A stretch of 17,809 bases of DNA from CAZQRW01 sp964596115 (GTDB lineage: Bacteria; Hydrothermota; UBA3072; B12-G15), in NCBI GenBank assembly GCA_964596115.1, contig CAZQRW010000044.1, positions 1 to 17,809 of the forward strand, written 5' to 3'. Shown in pieces: positions 1 to 6,716 of this stretch (positions within the stretch are counted from its first letter, which is position 1; each line of letters opens with the position of its first letter). Made by a program: the position numbers and the translations under genes. The notes under the pieces are model-generated. The model worked only from the letters and a program-made list of their open reading frames with translations, made no database searches and was not told the origin of the DNA.

Positions 1-241
1 TTCCTTCACCCTCACTTAATCTCCCCCTTCGAGGGGGAGAGATGGGGAGGAGGTTTCCCTCCCTTCAAGGGAGAGGAGGTTATTTTTACCCATAAAGTGG
101 AGAAGTGGAAAAGTTTTTTTCTCCATTCTTCATCCTTCCTTCTTCATGCTTCGTCTTCCCATCTTCGTTTTCTTATACCTTCTTTTCTGGGGATATATTT
201 TACTATTTTCGTGTTGATTTTTAATGAGGCAATTTGGATGG
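1..241. other. Non-coding upstream region with palindromes and pyrimidine-rich tract
   Basis: I see no convincing gene here. The stretch begins with two short G/C palindromes (listed separately). A possible stem follows: GGAGAA at 99-104 can pair with TTCTCC at 119-124. Next is a pyrimidine-rich run at about 119-175 built from imperfect TTC/CTTC units. A 65-codon open frame starts at 97, but it has no ribosome-binding site, an unconvincing Ser/His/Phe-rich translation, and it runs straight through the promoter at 242-269, so I do not call it. Confidence 0.6.
20..73. repeat. Pair of small G/C palindromes (dispersed intergenic repeat type)
   Basis: Two near-perfect palindromes lie close together. 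At 20-40, TCTCCCCCT pairs with AGGGGGAGA around a 3-base loop (9 bp stem). At 59-73, CTCCCTT and AAGGGAG flank a single C. They share the CTCCC-CTT / AAG-GGGAG core and look like units of a dispersed intergenic repeat family. That family membership is inferred; only these two copies are visible, both at the very edge of the window. Confidence 0.5.
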
Positions 242-269
242 TTGACACTATTTTAAAAAACTGTATAAT
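242..269 (+). promoter_or_regulatory. Sigma-70-type promoter of the FecR/beta-barrel operon
   Basis: A perfect -35 box TTGACA (242-247) and a perfect -10 box TATAAT (264-269) are separated by 16 bases. Transcription would start near 276, giving a very short leader that contains GGAGGG (281-286) four bases before the ATG at 291. Confidence 0.8.
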
Positions 270-290
270 TAAGAAAATAAGGAGGGAACT

Positions 291-1268
291 ATGATAATAA
301 CTCTTCTATTTTCTATTATTATCCTTAACAAACAGGTCAATATTCCTGAAAGGATATGGGCATCTGATTTACTCAGAGAAAATATCTCCCATATGCCTGA
401 AGATCTCTTTATATTGACCCTTGACCTACGTCCATCAGATTCATCTCTTTACCGAGTTCACCTCTCCATATCGAAGGATGAGAATATAATTGTTGAAGGT
501 GAAACAAATACCTTTCAGATAGCGCATACACCATATATTATAAGGTCAAGGGATTTTGGAGACCCTTCTTCCCCTATCTATTTAACAACCTTCTCTACCA
601 CCTCTACAGAAGATAGTACCTACAAAAAAATACTCTCATTGGGAGTATTACCCTCAGGTAATTATCTTATAAGGCTTGAATTCATAAATAGTGAAGGGAT
701 GATTGATACAGTCTGGGAGTACCCCTTCCAGATCATTCCGGAGGAAGGTATAGAGATCATATCCCCAGGTGTTCCTTATGGAGAATCCCCTTCCCTTGCC
801 TCTGAGAGGCCTGTATTTATTTGGTCCGGTTCGGCAGATTCATTCAGATTGACTATTGGAATGGTGGTATATCCCGAGCTTTCTGGGGAGGAAATGCTTG
901 ATAGATACCCTGTATTTGAGAAGGGCGGTTTGAAGACAAACTATCTTACTTACTCACCCGAATTTCCTCCTTTAACAGAAGGAAAATATGTCTGGAGAAT
1001 AACAGGCTTTATTTCAAGTTCCTCAGGAATTGAAGAAGAAAAATCACTCATCTATACCTTTCTAATAGAGAATAAACCACTTGATGAAATAGTCAAAATA
1101 TTAAAGAAAAGGTTGGGAGAAGATAATCCCTCACTTAAAAGGATCTACCAGGAGGGGCTAAGACCTACAGGAAATATCTGGTTGGATGGTAAGCCTATCT
1201 CCCCTGATGAACTAAAGGATATTCTTGAAAATATGAAAATAAAAATAGTAGAGGTGAGGTGGAAATGA
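291..1268 (+). CDS. Secreted protein with Ig/FN3-like domain, function unknown
   Basis: I do not recognise a named family. The 325-residue product starts at an ATG preceded by GGAGGG. It opens with a short hydrophobic stretch (about residues 1-13) that has no basic n-region, which could be a short signal peptide. Residues about 35-150 are beta-rich. Residues about 152-258 look like an Ig/FN3-type domain: an IISPG opening, then PVFIWSGSAD, then EGKYVWRI, the usual spacing of strands in such modules. The C-terminal 60 residues are charged and probably helical, with a short DGKPISPDELKDIL segment. It is the first gene of a three-gene operon and its stop overlaps the start of the FecR-domain gene. 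Export to the periplasm or surface is inferred from the N-terminus and from its partners. Confidence 0.6.
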   Translation: MIITLLFSIIILNKQVNIPERIWASDLLRENISHMPEDLFILTLDLRPSDSSLYRVHLSISKDENIIVEGETNTFQIAHTPYIIRSRDFGDPSSPIYLTTFSTTSTEDSTYKKILSLGVLPSGNYLIRLEFINSEGMIDTVWEYPFQIIPEEGIEIISPGVPYGESPSLASERPVFIWSGSADSFRLTIGMVVYPELSGEEMLDRYPVFEKGGLKTNYLTYSPEFPPLTEGKYVWRITGFISSSSGIEEEKSLIYTFLIENKPLDEIVKILKKRLGEDNPSLKRIYQEGLRPTGNIWLDGKPISPDELKDILENMKIKIVEVRWK

Positions 1269-1849
1269 ATATTCTATTGTTATTTTTCATAGTCGCAGGA
1301 GTACAGCCAAAAGAAGTAGCTGTCTTGATAAAAACAAAGGGGAGCGTCATTATTGTTAAATCAGGAAAGATCATTCGCGCAAAGCGGGGCAACTTGTTAA
1401 ATGAAGGGGATGAAATAAGAACAGGCAAGGATGGCTTTGCTCTTATAAAATACCTTAATAAAGGTGCTATAATTCAGCTGAAAAAAAATTCATCAATTTC
1501 CTTTCCATCAAGTCAGAAATCATTTATTTTTAACAGGGTTAAGCTGTTTTTTGGAGAGATTATTTCCATTATTAAGGGAAAGAGATTTGAGGTCGAAACA
1601 CCTAACGCTGTTGCAGCAGTTAAGGGAACAAAATTTATAGTGGGTGTATACGGTGATACAACATATTTAGATGTAACCGAAGGTGAAGTAACTTTCTCTT
1701 CTAAGGGGGGGGAAGAAACATTTGGGCCAGGAGAATCTGCCCGGTGTATTGGAGATAATCCTCCTGAAATGATTCATCGGAAAAAAAATATAATCATAGA
1801 ATTCAAAAGAGGCGGCAAAGCCAAAAAACTTGAAATAATGGTAAAATGA
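1265..1849 (+). CDS. FecR-domain periplasmic protein
   Basis: The 194-residue protein has a short hydrophobic N-terminus (MNILLLFFIVAGV) typical of export. The following FecR domain is recognisable from GSVIIVKSGK, the LLNEGDEIRTGKDGFALI segment with its alternating beta pattern, the VETPNAVAAVKGTKF motif, and a closing EGEVTF...GPGESA. FecR domains occur in periplasmic anti-sigma regulators of iron uptake, but also as stand-alone structural modules. There is no sigma factor or TonB receptor nearby and no cytoplasmic anti-sigma segment, so a stand-alone exported role is more likely. I prefer the ATG at 1265, which overlaps the upstream stop as ATGA and sits 5 bases after GAGGTGAGG. A GTG at 1259 would add two residues. 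The next gene overlaps its end by 4 bases. Confidence 0.8.
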   Translation: MNILLLFFIVAGVQPKEVAVLIKTKGSVIIVKSGKIIRAKRGNLLNEGDEIRTGKDGFALIKYLNKGAIIQLKKNSSISFPSSQKSFIFNRVKLFFGEIISIIKGKRFEVETPNAVAAVKGTKFIVGVYGDTTYLDVTEGEVTFSSKGGEETFGPGESARCIGDNPPEMIHRKKNIIIEFKRGGKAKKLEIMVK

Positions 1850-3351
1850 TATTTTTTCTTCTCTCTATTATCCTTGTTTATCCAGAAAAAGGTGCAAGAA
1901 TAGATGAGTCCTTAATTGTTTTAAGTGATATTAATCGAGAAGAAGATCTGGAATGTTTAATTGATGGAATTAAATTTACAGGGAAGATAGAAAATGGAAG
2001 TACAAGTATTGTCCTTTACCCCTCTAACATCAAAAATGGCCTTCACTCTTTTACAGCGATAAATGGAAGGGATACACTCACGTCCACCTTCATCCTTTTG
2101 AAAAAATTTAAAGGAAAAATGAACTATGGATTATCGGGAAGAATGAACTATACCGATTTTGATTACCCATCATTTAGAGAACTCACAGGTTTTATTAGCC
2201 TTGATTATTCAATAATTCACACCGATATCTCTCTAACAACTTCAGAGAACCAAGAACAACAGAAAAAAAATAGGTTGTTACTTTCCCTTATACCATATAG
2301 GGGTTTGAATTTCAAAATCGGAGACCAGTACCCACGTATCTCATCTCTTACCTTTCCAGCCAGAAGGTTGTACGGGGTGGGAATCAACATAGATGAACCC
2401 TTCCTTCTCCATATATTTTACGGTGACCTTTACAGGAGAACGCCTACCACCCCAAAGACTCACTCTTTTGGGTTTTTGTCGGGCTTAGGTAAAATTGGGG
2501 ACACGTATTTTTTAATACAGGGTGTTAGAACACTTCAAGAAAAACCCTGGACTCAACCCTATGATAACCTTGTTGCTGGTATTGGAATGGGCTTCACACT
2601 TAATAATATAAAGGTGGATTATGAACTTAACGGCAGTATATATACGAGGGATAGAAGTGATACATCCCTGGTAAATATACCTGATTGGCTTTTCACAATA
2701 AACTCCTCCACTATTCCCCTATACCCCACAATAGACCTTCTTGGGTCAAGACTGAAGATCCACAGCAAAACCAGGGAGTTGGTTGTGTTATGGACTGGAA
2801 GGTCATTCTATAACAAATCAACGTATGGGATTCCTGTTAACTGGTTAAATATTTCTTACAGGGATAAGTATAAATTTAAGAACTCCAGTATATATCTGGC
2901 AGGTGGAATCTCAAGGTCTGCCTATACAAGATTTAACCTCTCATTATTTTTATACAATATCTATGGCAATTTTTTCTATTCTCTTAACCCTTACGACACG
3001 CACATCATTGGAATAAAATTATACAGGTTTTTTAACCTTGAAAATGTACTTACAATATCGGATAATATTAAAAGGGAAATGTGGAAAATAAGTTTCCCAA
3101 TTCTATTTAACCCAGGATTAAAGATTGAATTCTCTGATGGATTTCCTCCATTCTACGAAATCATTGCAAATGCAACCTTCAAAGGCTTAAACCTCTCCCC
3201 CTCTGTTTCTATTTACAACAGGTGTATTTCCCTGAGATTATCATCTCATTACAGGTTGGGGCAGGTCTATTTTTCTCTATCAGGAGCAACCTTCGGAAAA
3301 AATTATCGGGTTTATGCGGGTATTTCTACATCGGGTTCTAATAGATTTTAA
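1846..3351 (+). CDS. Predicted outer-membrane beta-barrel with N-terminal Ig-like segment
   Basis: The 501-residue product is not a family I can name. A short hydrophobic leader (MIFFLLSIILVYP) is followed by about 70 residues of beta-rich, Ig-like sequence. From about residue 90 to the end there are many alternating amphipathic strands rich in Tyr, Phe, Gly, Ser and Thr, with turn-like Asp/Asn/Gly segments, and the chain ends in Phe (TSGSNRF). The terminal aromatic residue and the strand pattern fit an outer-membrane barrel. Its ATG overlaps the FecR gene stop (ATGA, 1846-1849), so translation of the two is probably coupled. Together the three genes suggest an envelope assembly: a barrel, a FecR-domain protein and an Ig-like protein. 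The cargo or ligand cannot be deduced. Confidence 0.6.
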   Translation: MIFFLLSIILVYPEKGARIDESLIVLSDINREEDLECLIDGIKFTGKIENGSTSIVLYPSNIKNGLHSFTAINGRDTLTSTFILLKKFKGKMNYGLSGRMNYTDFDYPSFRELTGFISLDYSIIHTDISLTTSENQEQQKKNRLLLSLIPYRGLNFKIGDQYPRISSLTFPARRLYGVGINIDEPFLLHIFYGDLYRRTPTTPKTHSFGFLSGLGKIGDTYFLIQGVRTLQEKPWTQPYDNLVAGIGMGFTLNNIKVDYELNGSIYTRDRSDTSLVNIPDWLFTINSSTIPLYPTIDLLGSRLKIHSKTRELVVLWTGRSFYNKSTYGIPVNWLNISYRDKYKFKNSSIYLAGGISRSAYTRFNLSLFLYNIYGNFFYSLNPYDTHIIGIKLYRFFNLENVLTISDNIKREMWKISFPILFNPGLKIEFSDGFPPFYEIIANATFKGLNLSPSVSIYNRCISLRLSSHYRLGQVYFSLSGATFGKNYRVYAGISTSGSNRF

Positions 3352-3514
3352 TCAAGCCAGCGATAACCATACGTATCCGAATTTCGGTTTCATAATTAAA
3401 CGCTTATGTCTCATAATAGAACTTTCTTATTCTCTAACCTTTTGATTATCAGGCATTCTGATTATGGAATAATAATTTTATATAATAAATTAAAAATATA
3501 AAAGGAGGTGTAAC
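3352..3514. promoter_or_regulatory. Intergenic region with promoter and operator-like repeats for the NifX/MinD locus
   Basis: A perfect -10 box TATAAT lies at 3481-3486, 17 bases after a weak -35 (CTGATT, 3458-3463). Transcription would begin near 3493, just before AAAGGAGGTG (3501-3510) and the ATG at 3515. Overlapping the -35 is a direct repeat TGATTAT (3443-3449 and 3459-3465, 16 bases apart) and a small dyad ATCAG-GCATT-CTGAT (3448-3462), which could be an operator. CCGAATTTCGG (3377-3387) followed by TTT is a possible but weak terminator of the upstream operon. I found no sigma-54 -24/-12 element here. Confidence 0.5.
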
Positions 3515-3829
3515 ATGTTTGGATATGGAAGAGGTTGGTATGGTGGTTATGGTCCTGGCTGGGGTATGGGTTGGGGCCGTGGTTGGGGAGGTGGAGGATG
3601 GGGTTTTGGTGCAAGACTTGGTTATTGCCCATGGACTGGTCTTCCAAGGGGTTGGAGATGGGGTTATGGGGCTTATTACCCATATGGCGCATACAGTGCT
3701 GGTTACTACCCTTATGGAGGGTTCTATACTCCCTATTATGGATATGGAACAGCCCCTTATTATCCTCCATACAATCCCTACGGGGGTATGTATACTCAAC
3801 AACCAGGTACTGAACAGAAACAGGGGTGA
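3515..3829 (+). CDS. Gly/Tyr/Trp-rich low-complexity small protein
   Basis: The 104-residue protein starts at an ATG with a strong ribosome-binding site (AAAGGAGGTG, 4 bases upstream). Residues 1-35 are almost only Gly, Trp, Tyr, Phe, Arg and Met (GYGRGWYGGYGPGWGMGWGR-type repeats). The middle (about 36-52) is LGYCPWTGLPRGWRWGYG with the only cysteine. The remainder is Tyr/Pro/Gly-rich (AYYPYGAYSAGYYPYGG) and ends in a short polar tail. It resembles the Gly-rich heads of DUF5320-type proteins that accompany NifX/MinD genes in anaerobes, but it lacks their C-terminal coiled coil, which is instead encoded by the next gene. Composition suggests a disordered, aromatic-sticky protein that could self-associate; no enzymatic motif is present. 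First gene of the NifX/MinD locus. Function unknown. Confidence 0.7.
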   Translation: MFGYGRGWYGGYGPGWGMGWGRGWGGGGWGFGARLGYCPWTGLPRGWRWGYGAYYPYGAYSAGYYPYGGFYTPYYGYGTAPYYPPYNPYGGMYTQQPGTEQKQG

Positions 3830-3833
3830 AAAG

Positions 3834-4103
3834 ATGAATACCAACTACTGGGACAATAGATGGTATCCACCACCTCCTCCCCCCTGGGCATTGTGGTGGT
3901 CTTATTCCCCATACTTTGGGACACCTTTCGATTATTGGAACAATCCCTTTCTCATCAGGAAATTGTCACCTCAGGAGGAATTGAGACTGCTAAAGGCACA
4001 GGAGAGTGAACTCGTGGATGAACTCGAAATGGTAAGAAAGAGAATAAAAGAACTGGAGGAAAAAAATGAAAATACTGGTAACAGCAGCAGGACCAACCCT
4101 TGA
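3834..4103 (+). CDS. Pro/Trp-rich small protein with C-terminal coiled coil (DUF5320-like tail)
   Basis: The 89-residue protein starts at ATG 3834, five bases after the stop of the Gly-rich gene region, with GGGGTG (3823-3828) as ribosome-binding site. The open frame extends further upstream, but that part is only a shadow of the preceding gene. Residues 1-43 are rich in Trp, Tyr, Pro and Asn, including a run of six prolines. Residues about 48-80 form a clear charged coiled coil, LSPQEELRLLKAQE...RKRIKELEE. The same coiled coil, with 17 of 33 aligned residues identical by my count, ends the NifX fusion encoded next. The last 38 bases overlap the start of that gene. It looks like a tail-only relative of DUF5320-type proteins; perhaps it pairs with the NifX fusion through the coiled coil. 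Confidence 0.7.
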   Translation: MNTNYWDNRWYPPPPPPWALWWSYSPYFGTPFDYWNNPFLIRKLSPQEELRLLKAQESELVDELEMVRKRIKELEEKNENTGNSSRTNP

Positions 4104-4650
4104 TTCACCCGTTGATCCAAGATTTGGAAGATCGGCTTACTTCATCATTGTAGATCCTGATACGATGGAGTTTGAAGCATTAAAAAATCCCTACGATGTA
4201 GCAACAGGTGGTGCAGGAATTCAGGCAGCACAGATGGTCGCAGGTATGGGTGTTTCATACATTATTACAGGTGCAGTAGGACCCAACGCAGGGGGAGTGC
4301 TCAGTGGAACAGGGGTTCAAGCTCTGCAGGCTGGTTCGGGCAGTGTTAAGGATGCAGTTTTAGCGTTCAAAGAGAGTAGACTCCAATCAATACCTATAGG
4401 AGGTGGTTATATGCCTGGTGGATATGGAATGGGCGGTTTTGGAAGGGGATATGGAGGAGGTTTTGGAAGAGGATATGGAAGAGGAATGGGTTGGAATATG
4501 GGTGGATACTATCCTGGTTACAACCCTGGATTCTCTCCTCCACCCCTGGATAAAAAGGGTGAACTTGAGTTGTTAAAGGCTCAAGCAGATATGTTAAGGA
4601 GACAACTGGAAGATATTGAAAATAGAATTAAGGAACTTGAATCTCTATAA
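4066..4650 (+). CDS. NifX/NifB-type cofactor-binding domain fused to Gly-rich segment and coiled coil
   Basis: The 194-residue protein has three parts. Residues about 1-108 are a dinitrogenase iron-molybdenum cofactor-type domain (NifX/NifB/NafY fold): MKILVTAAG, VDPRFGRSAYF, GGAGIQAAQM, YIITGAVGPNAGGVL, then a C-terminal KDAV helix. Residues about 112-160 are Gly/Arg/Tyr/Phe-rich (GFGRGYG repeats), matching the composition of the protein encoded at 3515. Residues about 162-194 are a coiled coil (GELELLKAQADMLRRQLEDI..RIKELESL) like the tail of the protein encoded at 3834. Domains of this fold bind iron-molybdenum or other iron-sulfur precursors in nitrogenase assembly, yet no nif structural genes are present, so the cofactor is unknown. 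Where the sister protein has Cys after FGR, this one has Ser. The ribosome-binding site is GGAGG (4055-4059). Confidence 0.85.
   Translation: MKILVTAAGPTLDSPVDPRFGRSAYFIIVDPDTMEFEALKNPYDVATGGAGIQAAQMVAGMGVSYIITGAVGPNAGGVLSGTGVQALQAGSGSVKDAVLAFKESRLQSIPIGGGYMPGGYGMGGFGRGYGGGFGRGYGRGMGWNMGGYYPGYNPGFSPPPLDKKGELELLKAQADMLRRQLEDIENRIKELESL
4435..4482 (+). repeat. 24-bp tandem duplication in the Gly-rich segment
   Basis: Two adjacent 24-base units (4435-4458 and 4459-4482) differ at only two positions. They encode GFGRGYGG and GFGRGYGR. Such in-frame duplication explains how the Gly-rich segment can expand or contract. Confidence 0.85.
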
Positions 4651-4684
4651 GAATCTGGTATAGTATAAGAAAAAGGAGGCAGCT

Positions 4685-4999
4685 ATGATAATTGCGGTTA
4701 GTGCTACAGAGGCAGATTATAATTCTGCAGGAGTAGATCCGAGATTTGGAAGATGTGCGTATTTTATTACTTATAACACTGAAACAGATGAATGGAATTC
4801 TATATCAAATTCTGCAAGAGAGGCCATGGGTGGGGCTGCAATCCAGGCCGTTGATTTACTGAAGAAAAAAGGGGTTGACATTATCATTACTGGCAATCTT
4901 GGTCCAAATGCCACATCCGCTTTGAAGGCAGCTGGAATTGAGATAATTCCAGGAGTTACAGGAAAGGTAAAAGATGCGGTGGAGAGTCATAAGAAATGA
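4685..4999 (+). CDS. Stand-alone NifX/NifB-type cofactor-binding protein
   Basis: This 104-residue protein is a single dinitrogenase iron-molybdenum cofactor-type domain: MIIAVSATEAD, VDPRFGRCAYF, MGGAAIQAVDLL, DIIITGNLGPNA, a GIEIIPGVTG turn, and the final VKDAVESHKK helix. It is colinear with the first domain of the preceding fusion, but carries Cys in the FGRCAYF motif, as many relatives do, and has no Gly-rich or coiled-coil extension. GGAGG (4675-4679) lies five bases before the ATG. Its stop overlaps the start of the first MinD-type ATPase (ATGA), implying coupled expression. In anaerobes such small NifX-like proteins often sit beside ferredoxin-containing MinD ATPases. A role as a carrier of an iron-sulfur or metal-sulfur unit is inferred from the family. 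Confidence 0.88.
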   Translation: MIIAVSATEADYNSAGVDPRFGRCAYFITYNTETDEWNSISNSAREAMGGAAIQAVDLLKKKGVDIIITGNLGPNATSALKAAGIEIIPGVTGKVKDAVESHKK

Positions 5000-5829
5000 A
5001 AGTGGCTGTAGCAAGTGGAAAGGGCGGAACAGGAAAAACCCTCATATCTACAGCCCTTGCCCTTTCTATAGACTATGTAAGGTTCCTCGATCTTGACGTA
5101 GAAGAACCCAATGCTGATATATTTCTAAAACCTGAGATAAGAGAGAGAATTCCATACGCCTTACCCGTTCCCAATATAAATCTAAATCGCTGCACTTACT
5201 GTGGCGAATGTGCAAAGGCGTGTGAGTTTGGTGCAATCTTCGTTGGTCCAAAAAGTATAAGTGTATTTGAAAAACTCTGCCATGGCTGTGCGTCTTGCAA
5301 ACTAGCATGCCCTGAAAATGCTATTACAGAAAAACCATATGAGATTGGGGAGATCTCCATTGGGAAGAAGGGAACTATAGAATATATACAGGGTTTCCTT
5401 AAACTTACTGAGGCACTCGCTACACCAATTATCAGACATATGAAGAGGGAATATGGAAATGTTAGCGGGAATCTCATTATTGATGCTCCCCCTGGTACAT
5501 CCTGTCCATTTGTTCAATCTATATCCGATACAGACTTCGTAATTCTTGTTACAGAACCTACACCTTTCGGGTTGAGCGATTTGAAAATTGCAGTGAATGT
5601 AGCAAGGGATATGAAACTAAATTTTGGCGTTATTATCAATAGGTCAGATATCGGTTCACCGAAGATAAAAAAAGAGATAAAGGAAAACGGAATCCCTATA
5701 TTGATGGAAATACCTTTTGACAGGAGAATAGCAGAAGGTTACTCAAAAGGCATTCCTTTGATAGAAACACTGCCCGACTATAGGGAATGTATGAAATCCC
5801 TCTGGAATGAGATAGGAGGGAGATTATGA
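4996..5829 (+). CDS. MinD/Mrp-type P-loop ATPase with inserted 2x[4Fe-4S] ferredoxin domain (copy 1)
   Basis: The 277-residue protein has the deviant Walker A of the MinD/Mrp/NifH class, KGGTGKT (residues 9-15), a Walker A' region FLDLDVEEPNAD, and LIIDAPPGTSCP as the switch/Walker B segment. A ferredoxin domain is inserted between them: C66-x2-C69-x2-C72-x3-C76 and C95-x2-C98-x2-C101-x3-C105, which would hold two [4Fe-4S] clusters. This is the COG1149-type architecture found in anaerobes and archaea. It likely couples ATP hydrolysis to electron transfer or to loading and transfer of an iron-sulfur or metal cluster, in the cytoplasm. It overlaps the NifX gene before it and the paralogous ATPase after it by 4 bases each, so the two ATPases are probably made in equal amounts and may form a heterodimer. 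The specific client is unknown. Confidence 0.9.
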   Translation: MKVAVASGKGGTGKTLISTALALSIDYVRFLDLDVEEPNADIFLKPEIRERIPYALPVPNINLNRCTYCGECAKACEFGAIFVGPKSISVFEKLCHGCASCKLACPENAITEKPYEIGEISIGKKGTIEYIQGFLKLTEALATPIIRHMKREYGNVSGNLIIDAPPGTSCPFVQSISDTDFVILVTEPTPFGLSDLKIAVNVARDMKLNFGVIINRSDIGSPKIKKEIKENGIPILMEIPFDRRIAEGYSKGIPLIETLPDYRECMKSLWNEIGGRL

Positions 5830-6716
5830 TAAAGGAAATAGCCGTGGTAAGTGGAAAAGGGGGTACTGGAAAATCAACTATTACCCTTGCTCTTGCCTCA
5901 CTTTTGAAGAATGAAGCTGTATTTGTCGATGCAGATGTTGATGCACCTGATATGTATGTAGTTATGGAACCGCATATAAAGAAAAAAGAATCTTTTGAAG
6001 GACCTTTATTTCCCGTTTTTATCCCGGAAAAATGCACGGCTTGCGGATTGTGTGAACAGAATTGTCGATTTGATGCAATAAAAATAGTTGACGGTCAGCC
6101 AATCTTTAATGAATTTAAGTGTGATGCCTGTGGTGTGTGCTGGAGAATATGCCCCTTTGATGCTATTGAAACAAAAAGAGATATCTCAGGAGAGATATAT
6201 ATATCTGAATCGAGGTTTGGACCTTTTGCTCACGCTACCCTTTTCCCTGGTAGAGAAAACTCAGGAAAACTGGTCAGCAGGTTAAGGATAGTGGCAAAAA
6301 CAATCGCAAATGATCTTAAAAAAGACCTTATCATCATAGATGGTCCTCCTGGTGTTGGTTGCCCTGTTATTTCTACTATTACTGGCATACAGCTCACTAT
6401 AGGAATTGTAGAGCCTACTCTTTCTGGTATTCATGATATTATCAGGGTCTTTGAGCTCTCCAAATATTTTAACATTCCGTTTGCCCTTGTTATAAATAAG
6501 AGTGATATAAATCCTGATATGGTAAATAAAATAGAGGCCTTTGCAAATGAAAAAAATATACCTCTCTTGGGGAAAATCCCCTTTTCAAGGAATATCGTTG
6601 AAGCAGTCGTAAACAAAAAGACAATAATTGAATGGGATATAGATCCACATATCAAGGAGGAAATAAAAAAAATATGGAATGGGATCCAGTCAATGCTCTC
6701 TCAGATGGGATTTTAA
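5826..6716 (+). CDS. MinD/Mrp-type P-loop ATPase with inserted 2x[4Fe-4S] ferredoxin domain (copy 2)
   Basis: The 296-residue protein is a paralogue of the preceding ATPase. It has KGGTGKST (residues 11-18), FVDADVDAPDMY, and LIIIDGPPGVGCP. The ferredoxin insert is intact: C70-x2-C73-x2-C76-x3-C80 and C99-x2-C102-x2-C105-x3-C109. Its insert is followed by a longer stretch than in copy 1 (RDISGEIYISESRFGPFAH), and both copies retain the lysine pair expected for nucleotide-dependent dimerisation. The ATG overlaps the stop of copy 1 (5826-5829). Its 3' end overlaps the likely start of the sigma-54 activator gene by 43 bases. Adjacent duplicated COG1149-type ATPases next to NifX-like proteins are a recurring arrangement in anaerobes; the biochemical role has not, to my knowledge, been settled. 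Confidence 0.9.
   Translation: MIKEIAVVSGKGGTGKSTITLALASLLKNEAVFVDADVDAPDMYVVMEPHIKKKESFEGPLFPVFIPEKCTACGLCEQNCRFDAIKIVDGQPIFNEFKCDACGVCWRICPFDAIETKRDISGEIYISESRFGPFAHATLFPGRENSGKLVSRLRIVAKTIANDLKKDLIIIDGPPGVGCPVISTITGIQLTIGIVEPTLSGIHDIIRVFELSKYFNIPFALVINKSDINPDMVNKIEAFANEKNIPLLGKIPFSRNIVEAVVNKKTIIEWDIDPHIKEEIKKIWNGIQSMLSQMGF

Noticed and set aside
97..294. 65-codon open frame before the FecR operon
   Set aside because: No ribosome-binding site, Ser/His/Phe-rich translation of a pyrimidine tract, and it spans the strong promoter at 242-269 and overlaps the next gene start.
3377..3390. CCGAATTTCGG plus TTT as a transcription terminator
   Set aside because: The stem is only 4-5 bp with a tiny loop and the T-run is three bases, too weak to call as a terminator.
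3352..3514. Sigma-54 (-24/-12) promoter in front of the NifX/MinD locus
   Set aside because: I looked for GG-N10-GC spacing on the plus strand in this interval and found none, although the locus ends with a sigma-54 activator.
3519..3833. Upstream extension of the coiled-coil gene frame
   Set aside because: The translation before ATG 3834 is a shifted reading of the Gly-rich gene; ATG 3834 has its own ribosome-binding site and begins the plausible protein.
3449..3844. Open frames on both strands over the Gly-rich gene
   Set aside because: They arise from the stop-poor, G-rich composition of the real gene at 3515. They lack ribosome-binding sites and their translations are Thr/Pro/His-rich nonsense.
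6632..6673. Earlier ATG for the sigma-54 activator
   Set aside because: It lies before the only ribosome-binding site and adds residues with no PAS similarity; ATG 6674 fits the domain start better.
4066..6716. Nitrogenase assembly operon
   Set aside because: NifX-type domains are present, but no nifHDK, nifEN, nifB radical-SAM protein or related reductase is seen in the window, so a nitrogenase role is not supported.
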